Position numbers and translations under genes: made by a program | Notes under the pieces: model-generated | Told to the model about the DNA's origin: nothing | Database searches by the model: none | What the model saw: the letters and a program-made list of their open reading frames with translations, nothing else | NCBI RefSeq assembly: GCF_016808335.1 | Contig: NC_053138.1 | Span: forward strand, 53,846,951 to 53,910,950 | Direction of reading: 5' to 3' | From: Panicum virgatum | Lineage: Eukaryota; Streptophyta; Magnoliopsida; Poales; Poaceae | DNA length: 64,000 nt | In this document: piece after piece, positions 35,701-47,146 of the stretch | Numbering within the stretch: position 1 is the stretch's first letter | Layout: each line of letters opens with the position of its first letter

Positions 35701-35977
35701 CGCTTCTTCTAATGACGGTTACACCCTCGTTAGTGAACAAACAATTGAAGCCCGAATCACAAAGTTGTGAGATGGACAACAAATTGTAACCAAGTGACTC
35801 AACTAAAAGAACTTTTGAGAGAGTGAACTTTGAGTTTAGGTTAATGTTACCGGTACCAAGCACCCTTCCCTTTTGATTTCTCGCAAAAGTAATGAAATGA
35901 TCTCCACTTGATGCGGTTATTGTTTCAAACATACTCCTTTCTCCGGTCATATGATTTGTGCATCCACTATCAATCAC
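32720..35977 (-). pseudogene. SIRE pol: protease end, integrase, reverse transcriptase, RNase H
   Basis: The frame starts at the protease active site (IDSGCTNHM). Then come the integrase zinc finger (His-His then CSACQ) and core residues (MDLFGP, SDNGTEF, QQNGIVERKN), a long linker, RT with YVDDIIFG, and RNase H with STAEAEY. Order PR-INT-RT-RH defines Copia. An in-frame TAA at 33395-33397 (relatives have Gln) separates RT from RNase H (32720-33379), which continues in the same frame. The INT-RT linker contains a motif cluster (34473-34552) translated in frame. Otherwise the frame is open for 860 codons, so the element is fairly young. Confidence 0.9.
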
Positions 35978-36038
35978 CCAAGTTGATCCACCGGAGGAGT
36001 ATCCCTACAAAACAAAGTTACTCTTTTCTTTTAGGTAC

Positions 36039-38648
36039 TCAACAATACTTGGGTCCTTTAATGTTAGTCACAAGAACTTTGGGCACCCATACATGGTTTT
36101 TCACTTTTGTGTTCCATGTACGGTGTCCTACAAACTTGGCAACCACTTTACCACGGTGGTTCCTTGTCAATACATAATCGGCATAAAAGGATACATGAGA
36201 TGATTCTTGTGCCTTGATCTTAGTTGGGTTAGAGGCCTTGAACTTATCTTCTTTGAATGAGGATGCAACAATCTTAACACCCTCATCACTTGTTGTGCCT
36301 CTCTTGATGAAGTTGACATGACCACTTTCTTGAATCACATCATTTGTCTTGTGAATGGGAGTGGTCATGTTCACTAGACCTCCTTGAGCACCCAAGGCGG
36401 TCTTGTTCTTATTCTTGGTGAATGGAATGGCATGTGGAGTACCTTGCCCATTCCTACCAAGTCCCTTACCCACTTCAAACCCAAACTTGCTCATGTATCT
36501 TGACCCAAATCCCTTGGTGTGTTTCTCAAATTCACCTACCCTTGTAAAGGGAATTTTCTTTGGGACTTGAGTATGTGATGGATCCTCTTCTTGCAACAAA
36601 TGAGTGAGTCTAGAGATTTCTTTCTTCATTGCATTCATCTCAACATGGTTAGTAGCACAAGTTTGAATATCGATGTTATAGCACCGTGCACAACCATTAC
36701 TAGTAGAGGGACTAGATGAATTAGATGTCTCTCTAGTCTTAGGAGTACTTTCCCAAAGAGAATTAAATTGAACTTCAAGTGCCGTGTGATTAGCTTGTAA
36801 GCTTGTTATGCTCTCTTGAAGTTTCTCATTATCTTTCCTTAGAAAAGTGTTAGTGTCATTGACAAAAGAAAATTTTCTAGTCAAATCATTCACTTTTTCT
36901 TTTTCACTAGAGAGTGACTCTTTCAACTCAAGAAGAGTGCCATCCTTGACTTTGATTGAGTTCACAAGCATCTTGTTTTCCTCCCTTTCATAGGCGAGGT
37001 CCTTTTCAAGAGCCTTGAATTTTTCTCTCTCAAGTCTAAGCAATTCTTCTTGTGTTTCAAGAGTCTCATCCGCTTCATCTAGTTTCATAACTAATTTTAT
37101 CATTTTAGTTGCGGCTCCTTTACCATATTTCTTGACTAGTTTAGCAACTTCTACTTCATTATCCATTTCATCGTCCGATGAGTTTGGAGATGTTACCTTG
37201 GAGTTTTTAGCCATGAGGCACATGACGGGATCTTCATCCTCATTGTCGGTGAGATCTTCAAACAAGCTTGGAGGATGTGGAGATAATGCCTTGAAAGCCA
37301 TGGTTGCAACATCTTCTTTCTCGGACTCACTTTCTTGTTGTGAATCCCATTCTTGACCAAGATGAGCTTCTCCGGCTTGCTTCTTGTATTTTGATCTATC
37401 TCTCTTGGATGTGCTTTCTTTGGTGTCTTTGTTCTTCTTCTTTTCTTCCGGGCAATCGGCAATGAAATGCCCAACTTTGTTACACCCAAAACACGGCCTA
37501 TTAGATCTTCTTCTTGGCTCAAACTTCTTGTTCTTTCCAAAGTTTCTAAAGTTGCCTCTCTTCAATACTCTTGTGAAGTTCTTGATAAAGAAAGCCATTT
37601 GGTCATCATTAAGCTCTTCATTATCATCCTAGTGCCATCATTTTTTGAGGATTGGTTTGCCTTTTCTTTGCCTTTTGACTTAGCTTGAAATGCCAACCCA
37701 CTATTCTTAGCCGCTTGTTGTTGAAGCTCGGCTAGATTTTGGTTGATCTTGACTCTCTTCAATTGATCATGGTGAGCTTCAATTCTTCCAAGAACATTAT
37801 CGGCGGTGAAATATTTGAATCCTCTTTCGGCTCTAATCAAGCTAGGTAGAGTAACATCCCTAGCCATATACACGGTCAAGAGCTTGTCCACAATCTCACG
37901 GTCACCCCACTTGTCACCACCAAGAGAATTGATTTGGTTTGTGATCTTCTTCATGCGGTTATACATTTTTTTTCACACCTTCATCCTTCTTCATGGAGAA
38001 TAAGCTCAATTCATCTTCCAAAGTTTTGATTCTTGATTCACATACTTTCCTTGACCCTTGATGGTTCACTAGAAGAGTGTCCCAAGCATCTTTGGCGGTT
38101 GGTGCATCCTCTATCTTGTCAAACTCTTCGGGACTCACGGATGTGTGTAGGATGTTCAACGCTTGGAAATTCCTTTGTAGCACATATGCTTGAATCGGTG
38201 TTGGAGTTTCATCTTCATCCGGAATTTCACACCCAACTTCCACAACTTTCCAAAGATCCTTGTGGATTGCATTCATGTAACCGAACATCTTAGTCTTCCA
38301 TTGATTATATCCGGTACCATCAAAGAAAGGTGGCTTGCCCATATGAATTGATGCATTGTGCTCACTAGGTAGAGAAAAAGTGTAATCATGAGCAACTCTT
38401 CGATAATCACCTTTGCCTTTTGACTTTGATGAGCTGCCCTTGTTTGAAGAGCGTGAGGCTCTTCTCTTGGAATCGGTGTCGGAGTCATCACTAGAGTCAA
38501 TGATAACTCGGGAGCTAGTCTTTTTCTTCCTTTTCTCCTTTTTCTTTTTCCTCCATGCCTTCCACTCCTCATAAGACATCTCATCATCGGATGTCTCTTC
38601 TTCACTTTCATCAACCGGATTCACCGGATTCTTTTCATCATCCGACAT
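36039..38648 (-). pseudogene. SIRE gag with CCHC knuckle, frameshifted
   Basis: The ATG at 38648 (MSDDEKN), 44 bases after the primer site, begins an acidic then Lys/Ser-rich region, followed by the Copia gag core (FDGTGYNQWKTKM). The first frame ends at 37959 after a run of eight A, where one A is extra. The second frame runs 37966-37562, and a third shift near 37600 leads to 37598-36039. The last part has the zinc knuckle CFGCNKVGHFIADC, a long coiled coil (about 37150-36750) and the linker to protease. A further shift and TAG lie between 36039 and 35977. The original product would assemble the particle and bind RNA. Confidence 0.85.
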
Positions 38649-38691
38649 CTTGACCTCTCCGGACGGTTAAACCCTTTGAATGGAGAGCCAA

Positions 38692-38703
38692 GCTCTGATA
38701 CCA
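38692..38703 (-). other. SIRE primer binding site
   Basis: On the minus strand TGGTATCAGAGC, two bases after the 5' LTR (38706). Confidence 0.92.
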
Positions 38704-38705
38704 AT

Positions 38706-39916
38706 TGAAAGGATCTTAAGATGCCTAGAGGGGGGGTGAATAGGTAATCTGCAATTTAAAACACTTAACAAAAGGTCAGACACAGACCAGCCCGGATACT
38801 CCGGGTTTGGTGGTCCGGAGTATCCGGAGTTATATCCGGAGTCTCCGGGTATGAACAACCTAAAAGGAAACTGCAGAAATCTGAGTATGAAAAGTAGATC
38901 GAGCTAAAGTAAGAGTACCAGGGGTTCCTTAAGGTTGATATCCAATAGAAATAATTCACTAGAAACTTGTGAGTGAGTAGATCGAGCTCAAACCCTAGAA
39001 ATGAAGTCTCACAAGCAAATAGCAATGAAATCAAGTAAACTAACACGAAGGAGACAAAGATTTGTTTCACGAAGTTCACACCCGAAGGTGCTACGTCTCC
39101 ATTGAGGAAGGATTCGAGAGACGGTGCTCAAGAACCCCTATGCTCCTCTTCCAAGGGTGAGATCACCTCTCAAGCCCAAGGTTACTTACTATGGATTCCT
39201 CGGCGAGGAATGAAGCTTACAAACTTCTTGTGCAGCTCACAATCTTGATTGAGCAATCACAAGCACGCCTAGCCGTCTAGGAGCACAAGGCTCCAAGAGT
39301 AACAAACTTGAATCCGCGGGCTTGACCAAAACCAAGTGCTCAAGAGATGGAAATGAGGCTCACTAGCACTAATCCTTGCTCTTGCTTGCTTCTCACTCAA
39401 ATCCCTCAAGGAATCACTCAAGAATGGAGAATGGGGAGTGAGAGAGCTCTTTCTTGGCTTAGGTTTGAGTTTAGCTCGTTAAAGTGGCAAGAGGGATGGC
39501 TGAAGGGGTATGGAGGGGGTATTTATAGTCTTCAACTCAAAAATAGCTGTTGGACGAAAGGGTACCCGGAGACTCCGGGTATATGCCCGGAGACTCCGGG
39601 CAACACAGGTTTTTCAGCCCAGAAACAGCACCCGGACACTCCAGGCAATGGGGTCCAGAGTATTCGGCCCTATACCCGGAGTATCCGGGTAAGGCAGGGA
39701 AAAACTTCGGTTTTTGCTCTTTTGAGTTGTTTTGTGGCTCACAGTGTTTGTATAGGTTCTCTTGAGCACAAGATTTAAATTGATACCCTTGAACCAAGTC
39801 CCTCTTGATAGTACGGCGTTCCTATACTCAAATTTCAAATTTAAAATCTAATTTCTTGAGTAAACTTGAACTCCGCCTTTTCATTTCCTTTTTGAGGGTC
39901 GTATATCGTAACTTGA
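38706..39916 (-). repeat. SIRE 5' LTR, outer end truncated
   Basis: It aligns with 28141-29372. Similarity stops at 39916, and the final 109 bases of the LTR (29373-29481) have no counterpart. Motif clusters are at 38791-38849 and 39564-39690. Confidence 0.92.
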
Positions 39917-41030
39917 GCTAAAGCTATTCTACGCGTTACAACGATCGCGTGGACATAAAGAACGCCTAAAACGGAGCTAGAACGCGAAAACTAGGCTTAA
40001 AACAAGACCTAGGGGCTAAACTGTAAGAAAAACAGAGTTTCCTGGGGTTTTCTGCAAAAACCAGGGACCTATACGTAATTAACGGGTAGACCCAGGGGCT
40101 AACGCGCAAAACTACGCTGGCCGGATCGCGAGTTCAAAACTGGGAAAGTTCAGGGGTCTAAGTGAATAAAATAGGGCCTGGATGTAATTACTTTTACACT
40201 GGTTAGGACCGCGGGTTAAAAACCTAAAAGGACAGGGACTCTTTAGCAAGAATCCAGGCGTAGGATCTCGATCGGGTGGTCCATGGAAGGTTGGGCGGGG
40301 GAGCGACGGCGGAAGCGCTGGCATGTGGCGGCGCACGACAGCGGGGTCGCCGGAGTTTGCCAATCCGGTGTTCCAGGGCTTGGTTCAGGGTGCTGTTTGG
40401 CCGTGGGTGGAGTACGCGACGCGCGTAACCCAACTGGGAACTCATGGCGGTGGATTAGGGCCTGGTCGGAGCTCACCACGATGAGGGGCAGCGCTGGGTG
40501 GTGACGCTCGCCGGAGTGCGGCGTGCAAGCCGTTCTGTGGCTCGGGCGCGTGTACAAAAAGGGTGTGGGGCTTGCACAAGACACTGGAAAGGCTGTGCAG
40601 GGGTCGTGCGGGGTAGCGCGGCGCTGTGGCGCATCCGCCATGGCGGGGCAGAGGCGTGCGCGTCGGCGAAAACATCGGCGTGCGATGCCCGGCTACCTAG
40701 TGTGCGTCAAGGGCCAATTTAACTAGCGCAAAAAGGACGGGGAGGCCTGGGGGTGCTTACCGAGGCTCGGGTGAGAGCGGTGTAGTCGTGCAGAGATGCC
40801 GGCGTTGATGGCAGCGGCGGGGCACGACGAAGCTCGGGGCGAAGTCGATGCTGCACTCCTCACGGCTTCTGGACTCCGCGGACCGGCTCAAGGAGGTCCT
40901 GTGATGGTGCCACGGGGGTCAGAGAGGCTCGGAGATGGCCGACGGCGAGGGATTGCGGAGATGGAGGGCGGCGGCGGTTGACCGGAGGAAGGTGATGAGC
41001 AGTAGAGATTTGGGAGGAAGAAGGCAGCGG
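39917..41030 (-). other. CACTA interior with inferred tnp1 leader and a possible captured LTR piece
   Basis: 40765-41030 read on the minus strand follows a TATA box and ends at a donor-like CTCGGTAAGC, fitting a 5' untranslated exon of tnp1. 39917-40240 (GGGGCTAAACTG, CAGGGGTCTAAGTG text) resembles gypsy LTR sequence. 40240-40720 is GC-rich, with frames on both strands but no recognisable protein. Confidence 0.4.
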
Positions 41031-41037
41031 CTTTATA
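41031..41037 (-). promoter_or_regulatory. TATA box, presumed tnp1 promoter
   Basis: TATAAAG on the minus strand, followed by a C/T-rich leader. It lies immediately beside the internal ACCGGT repeat array, which would be just upstream. Confidence 0.5.
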
Positions 41038-41040
41038 CTC

Positions 41041-41415
41041 GTAGCCAAGGGTACCGGGTAAAAAATCCAACCGGTGCCTTAGGCAGGCCTTAGGTACCGG
41101 TTGCATCTACAACCGGTGCCTTAGGCGAGGCCTTAGGTACCGGGTCTCAGAACAACCGGTGCCTAAGGCCCAACGGGCGGGAAATGAAAAGACCCTATGG
41201 TACCCGGTGGATATCCAAAACCGGTACCTTAGGCTATTTAAATTTAACTTTTCACAAATCTTTGACCGAGTTGGAACGGAATTCTTCAGTATCTCAATGG
41301 TAACGCTCGGTAATTTGGGCTCCGCGGCCACGGTTCGACTCCCGCGCGACGCCCCACTTTTTTTTACCCAAATATGACCCTAAGGTACCGGTTGGATTTT
41401 CCAACCGGTACCAAA
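41041..41415. repeat. Internal ACCGGT-type repeat array between the two CACTA genes
   Basis: Units such as GGTACCGGTTGGATTTTCC and AACCGGTGCCTTAGGC occur in both orientations, closely like the two terminal arrays. It also holds a B box-like GGTTCGACTCC (41332-41342) and a T8 run (41358-41365). Confidence 0.75.
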
Positions 41416-41950
41416 TGTTCTATTTTTTTCCCTTTTGTTTTTCTCTTGTAAATCTATTAATTGCCTCATAATTCATAATAAATCTGATATTTGCATAATA
41501 AATCTGATAATTGCCTAGAAAATCTGATAATTATCTAATAATTTAAACAATTCTCTAATAGTTAAAATAATTGTCTAATAAATTTGTTATTTGCTCAATA
41601 AATTTATTAACTGCCTAGTAAATCATTCAACTAAGAAAATATTAACTATGGTTTTAGGTGCACAATAATAAATCGTTTAAATGTACAATAATTTTAATTA
41701 CTACATAATAAATCATTTAGGTGCATAACTAATTATTTTAATTACATAATAAATCAAATAATTGCATAATAAATTATTTAAATGCAAAATAATTCTAAAT
41801 ACTACATGATAAATCATTTAGGTGCATAACTAATCATTTTAATTGCATAATAAATCAAATAATTGCATAATAAATCATTTAATTGTCCAATAAATCAATT
41901 CATTGCATAAGAAATCTAATAATGTTCACAGAAAATATTACAAGATATAA

Positions 41951-44900
41951 TCATTCAACTAAGGGAATATTAACGATGGTTCGCTTTACAATCGTCCCTT
42001 CATTATGATCATGACGTGCGTACGGAGCCTCCTCTTCGGCTAAAAGAATACTTGTGTCAACCTCCACTGCGAACGGAGTCATATCTTCAACCTTATTGTA
42101 TTCTTCTTCATCTGTGATATCGTCGACTCCCACAATTTTTCTTTTTCCTGCCAGAACAATATGGCGCTTTACCTCATCTCCGGCACCTACAAAACTTGAT
42201 TTATTCCTGGACTTGTCCTTTCTCGTTTTGCTAGACATGTCCTGCACATAGAAAACTTGAGTGACATCTTTACCTAGGACGAATGGTTCGTCTCGATATC
42301 CAAGCTCTTTGAGGTCAACCGTTGTCATTCCGTACTCGTCGATATCGACACCTTTTCCTGTGAGTTTAACCCATTGACAACGAAATAGAGGTATCTTCAA
42401 CGGCCCATAGTCGAGTTCCCAGATCTCTTCAATGTAACCAAAATATGAGTTCGTTTGGCCACTAGAGTCGGTGGCATCTATACGGACACCACTATTTTGA
42501 TTGGTGCTCTTATTATCTTGGGCTCTTGTATAAAATGTGTAACCATTAATTTCATATCCTTGGTACATCAGGATTGAATTTGCCGGACCCCTGGCCAGCC
42601 AAGCTAGCTGCTCATGAATTTGATCGTTGGCCATGACTTCCTTCTGCAACCAGGTGGCGAATGTATCGTTATGATGTTTTGTAATCCATGTCTCAGACTT
42701 CAAAGGGTATATACTTCGCACAATTTGCTTGTGCTCCTCCATGTATGGAGCCACCAAGGCTGATTGTTGCAGAACTGTGAGACGTGCTTTGCTCAACATG
42801 GCATGATCTGTGGCATTTACTGATTTTCTTCCAAGTGTGCCATTTCCAATCAGCCGCACCTCATGACGTGATACTGGAGTCCCAATTGGGCAGAGTTCTT
42901 CCACATAGTCAACACAAAATTCAATGACCTCCTCCGTGACGTAACCCTTTGCAATGCTTCCTTCTGGACGAGCCCGATTATGAACGTATTTCTTTAGTAC
43001 TGCAAAGTATCGTTCAAAAGGGAACATATTATGAAGGAAAACAGGACCGAGAATACCAATCTCTTTGACCAGGTGAACTAGAAGATGCGTCATAATATTG
43101 AAGAATGATGGAGGAAATATCATTTCAAGACTGACTAAACTTTGGACAACATCCTCTTGTAGCTTGCTTAAACTCGATGGATCGATTGCCTTCTGAGAAA
43201 TTGTGTTGAGAAATGCGCATAGCTTTATGATTGTTGCTCGAACATTAGCTGGTAGAATACCTCTAAGTGCAACTGGAATCAATTGCGTCATCAACACGTG
43301 ACAGTCATGGGACTTTACGTGTGCGAATTTCTTCTCTTTCAAGTTCAGTAGCCTCTTTATATTCGAAGAGTAGCCTGATGGGACCTTGATACTGTTCAAA
43401 CAGTCGAACATACTTTGCTTCGCTTCCTTACTAAGAGTGTAGCACGCATGACCTAGATAATGATGTCATTTATCCCTTTTTTCTGGATGTAGGGCGGCCC
43501 GTTGTTTCATACGTTGAAGATCTTGCCGCGCTTCCAATGTATCCTTTGGCTTACCGTAGACACCAAGGAAGCCTAGAAGGTTCACACAAAGATTTTTTGT
43601 TAGGTGCATCACATCAATTGCGTGGTGGACGTCTAAGACTTCCCAATAAGCTAACTCCCGAAAAATACTCTTCTTCTTCCACATAGGTGCACGTCCGTCA
43701 TCACTCTGCACTGATCTGCTGTTGGGTCCTTTTCCGAATACTACTTTTATATCTTTGACCATTTCAAACACCATTTTCCCACAATAGTGCCTAGGCTTGG
43801 TACGATGATCTGCCTTTCCATCGTAGTGTGCATGCCTCCTCCTTAATGGGTGCTTGATCGGAAGAAATCGACGATGACCCATATACACGATCTTTCTACA
43901 GTGCTTAAGGTACATGCTGTCGGTTTCTTTTAAACAATGGGTGCATGCCCTATAACCCTTATTGGATTATCCGGAGAGGTTACTTAGTGCTAGCCAATCG
44001 TTGGTGGTTACGAAAAGCAATGCACGCAGGTTAAAATGATCCTCTGCGTGCGCATCCCACATACGAACACCCTCATCTTTCCACAACAATAGAAGATCCT
44101 CAATCAGTGGTTTCAGATACACATCTATATCGTTACCGGGTTGCTTCTGGCCGGGGATAAGCTCCAGCATCATAATGAATTTCCGCTTCATACACAACCA
44201 GGGAGGAAGGTTGTATATACAGAGTGTCACAGGCCAGGTACTATGGCCACTGCTCTGCTCACCGAAAGGATTCATGCCATCCGTACTTAAGCCGAACCTT
44301 ATATTCCTCGCTTCATTTGCAAATGTTGGGAATGTTCTGTCCACTTTTCTCCACTGCGACCCATCAGCGGGGTGTCTCAACATATTGTCTTGCTTACGTT
44401 CTTCTTTGTGCCATCGCATCAGTTTAGCATTCGTTTTGTTCATGAACAAACGTTTCAGACGTGGTATTAGAGGAAAATACCACATCACCTTGGCAGGCAC
44501 CCTCTTCTTGACACGCATCCCCTCAACATCGCCTGGGTCATCTCGAGGGATCTTATACCGGCATGCGTTGCATACAGGGCATGAATCCAAATTTTCATAC
44601 TCACCTCGATATAGGATGCAGTCATTAGGACAAGCATGTATCTTCTGTGCCTCTAATCCTAAAGGACAAACAACTTTTTTTTGCCTCGTATGTTGTCTCC
44701 AGCAAGGTGTTACCCTCAGGGAGTAAGTTTTTTATAAGTTTCAGCAACTCCTCGAATCCCTTGTCAGACAAACCATTTGATGCCTTCTATTGCAATAATT
44801 CCAATGTGGTACCCATCTTCTTTTGGTCTTGTTTGCAATCAGGGTACAACAATGTTCTGTAGTCCTCCAACATACGCTTCAGATCTCTCGATTCCTTTTC

Positions 44901-45308
44901 TGTTTCGCAACCTTCCTCAGTTTCGCGCAGCATCTGACCAAGATCATCTTCTATAATGTATCCTTCAGTATCTTCTTCAGGCTCACCCATTGCAGTGTCG
45001 TTGAAAAAGGAATTATAATTGGCTGCAAAGTCAGGAATCCTGTCCTCTTCTTCTACATTATTATCCAGCACAATTCCTCTTTCGCCATGCTTGGTCCAAA
45101 CATAGTAGTTCGGCATGAAACCACTATTGAACAAGTGACTACGGATGGTTCTTGATGATGAGTAATCCTTCTCATTCTTACAGAATTTGCATGGACAACG
45201 AACGAAACCGCCATACTTGTGTTTCTCGGCCGCTTCTATGAATTCATGCACGCCGTCCATGAACTCCTTTGAACGCCGGTCGGCCATGTACATCCATTGC
45301 CGACTCAT
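41951..45308 (-). pseudogene. tnp2: CACTA TNP2 transposase, multiply disabled
   Basis: ATG at 45308. Segments on the minus strand: 45308-44787 (transposase-associated zinc domain, CPCKFC), 44590-43967 and 43915-43466 (TNP2 catalytic region, including STDGMNPFG and AIDVMHLTKN), 43411-41951 (DUF4218/DUF4216-type C-terminal regions, such as FPFERYFAVLKKY). All except the step near 44680 share one frame. Stops follow codons 44787, 43967 and 43466 where relatives have Trp, Gln and Trp. An eighth A in an A-run at 44676-44683 shifts the frame. The protein would bind terminal repeats and cut and join the element. Confidence 0.88.
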
Positions 45309-45718
45309 CTAGGTCCACAATACATTTATATACATCATTGTACTGTACAAATAGTTCATTCATACTACCAATTTATAACAATATATTTATATAATTGATA
45401 ATGCATATAACTATAATAAATAGATGCTATTCACTTATCAAATAAATTGAAAAAAACATATAAATACAATAATTTGATAGTATTCAAATATCAAATAAAT
45501 TGATAACGTATATAACTACGATAATATGCTACAAATAAAAATAATTATCACATATATAAACTAAATCGAGTAATAATTGTTTCTAAAAATTAATTGCTAA
45601 GTTATAAAGAAAAATAACTAACCTTTTTTCAAAAAAAGCAAAAATTCGCCTCCTCTCACCCCACTCAGCTGCCATGAACAGTGAGTTCACGGCAGCTTGA
45701 GAGGGGGAGGAGCTGGGG

Positions 45719-45726
45719 TATTTATA
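45719..45726 (-). promoter_or_regulatory. TATA box, presumed tnp2 promoter
   Basis: TATAAATA on the minus strand, about 410 bases before the tnp2 ATG and directly beside the terminal repeat array. Confidence 0.55.
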
Positions 45727-46074
45727 AGCTCGGGCCAAAGGCACCGGTTGATTTCAATGACCCGGTGTCAAAATTAATTCAATAGAACTGGGTCAAGGCA
45801 CCAACCGGTGCCTTAGGCCCGAGCTCCTGGCAGCTGCCACGTTTCATTTCCATAGGAACCGGTTATTCCCATAAACCGGTTCCTTTAGCGCCGCCATCAT
45901 TTGGTACCGGGTGGTGGTTCAGACCGGTTCCACCCGGTGCCAATTTCCCTCCACTAGATCGTCGATGGCCAAAGGTACCAGATGCAGTTGCAGCCGGTAC
46001 CGATGGGTATCGGTACCGGCTGCAACAGCAGCTGGTACCTTTGGCCAGAATCGATGGCCCGTTTTCTAGTAGTT
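45727..46074. repeat. CACTA right terminal and subterminal repeats
   Basis: ACCGGT units in both orientations, ending TTTTCTAGTAGTT. 45310-45650 before the gene is AT-rich leader without ORFs. Confidence 0.85.
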
Positions 46075-46077
46075 TAT

Positions 46078-47146
46078 CTTGGCATGACAATATGTTGGTC
46101 AATCAGAATGAGCACTTTTAAATTTATTTCGAAGAGTATGTAGAAATGCTTCTGGGATGGAGTGATGGGCCTTTATCTAGAGCAGATAAGGAAATCATGA
46201 TTAAGTCTGTGGCACATGCCATCCCAGTTTATGTCATTGTTTCCAGCTTCCTAATGGTATTTGTGAAACAATGAGGGCAACAGTTTCAAACTACTGGTGA
46301 GGAGGGGGGGTGAAAGAGGTAAAATGAAATTACAAGTGCAATCTTGAGATTGGTTGACAACTCCCAAATTCATGAGAGGAATGGGTTTTTAGAGATATGA
46401 AGCTTTTCAATCAAGCAATGCTAGGGCATTAATGCTGGCGGCTAATGACGAAACCTATCTCTTTGTGTGCAAAAGTTCCCAAAGGGATGTACTATCCAAA
46501 CTGCTCCTTCATGGATTCGGGTCCCACAGGGTCGAGTTCTTCTATGTGGTGAAGCTTGGTGTTGGAAAAATAGCCTCCTTATAGCTTGATCGTGGCATCC
46601 TTTGGCGGGTGGGTAATGGAGATGAAATCCGAACTACAAAGGATCAGATGGTTTCTTGATGCACCCTGTCACCCAATTCTCCCAATTGTCCAAATGCCCA
46701 ATGATCTGAAGGTAGGGATGAAATCGGTATGGGTACTTTCGTCCGACTGTCCGACCAAAAGGGTTCAGAGACTAAACGGTATAGACCGTATCTATACCGA
46801 GTATTCAATATCCATATCATATCTGTATTCAAATATTCAAGTGGGATATATGATGTGCTAATATGATGGGTATCAATATCCGCCATATTAATTTGACAAT
46901 AATTCATATCTGAATCCGAGTAAAAATAGATATCTACATTCTTAATTGTATGTATCCATTTGTATATCCAATCCGTTTTCATCTCCACCTGTGCCTGAAG
47001 GTGAGCTCACTACTGTTGCATCAATCCTCTTAACAATGGAACAAGGAGTTAGTAGTACGGATATGTGTTGGGCCTGCTAATGCTGAGTGCATTCCAAATA
47101 TCTGATGTTTCAGTGAGATTAGAAAGAGACAAATGTATGTTTATGA
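46078..47146 (+). pseudogene. LINE reverse transcriptase fragment, right of the CACTA
   Basis: Frames with breaks read LSRADKEIMIKSVAHAIP, then GFRDMKLFNQAMLG, then a PTGSSSSMWW segment, the usual order in the C-terminal part of plant L1-type ORF2 proteins. The hAT-type MITE at 46714-46994 interrupts it, and WNKELVVRICVG text follows that MITE. The element is old: several shifts and stops, no intact domain. Confidence 0.75.
46714..46994. mobile_element. hAT-type MITE
   Basis: The 8-bp direct repeat CTGAAGGT occurs at 46706-46713 and 46995-47002. The ends AGGGATGAAATCGG and CCGTTTTCATCTCCACC are imperfect inverted repeats. The interior is AT-rich with CCATATC/TATCTG-type text. An 8-bp TSD fits hAT. 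Confidence 0.75.

Larger units (their letters stand above)
28141..39916 (-). mobile_element. SIRE/Maximus-type Copia retrotransposon inserted in the CACTA
   Basis: Read on the minus strand: 5' LTR (39916-38706, outer 109 bp missing), iMet primer site, gag, protease-integrase-RT-RNase H, an extra 3' ORF, a purine tract, 3' LTR (29481-28141). A large gag with an acidic/basic N-terminus and a third ORF after pol are typical of the SIRE/Maximus lineage. Eight clusters of a CCGG-flanked motif occur through the element. The TSD cannot be tested because the 5' LTR end is lost. The right flank after 39916 is unrelated to the missing LTR end, so a deletion or later rearrangement removed it. Confidence 0.92.
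23926..46074 (-). mobile_element. 22-kb CACTA (En/Spm) transposon with tnp2 and tnp1-Ulp1 genes, split by a SIRE element
   Basis: The left end is CACTACTAGAAAATGGGCC and the right end GGCCCGTTTTCTAGTAGTT, complementary except that the terminal G is T. The 3-bp TSD TAT is at 23923-23925 and 46075-46077. Subterminal regions carry ACCGGT-centred repeats in both orientations. Both genes lie on the minus strand: a TNP2 transposase (45308-41951), then a TNP1-like protein with a C48 protease domain (28097-24680). Both are disabled by stops and frameshifts. Without the 11.8-kb Copia insertion the element would be about 10.4 kb, normal for an autonomous grass CACTA. It landed inside a LINE. Confidence 0.9.

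Noticed and set aside
40243..40641. 132-codon minus-strand frame as a captured host gene
   Set aside because: No domain, overlapping frames on the other strand, and position within a probable leader/intron of tnp1.
41281..41365. tRNA gene
   Set aside because: A B box word and T8 are present, but acceptor and T stems do not pair.
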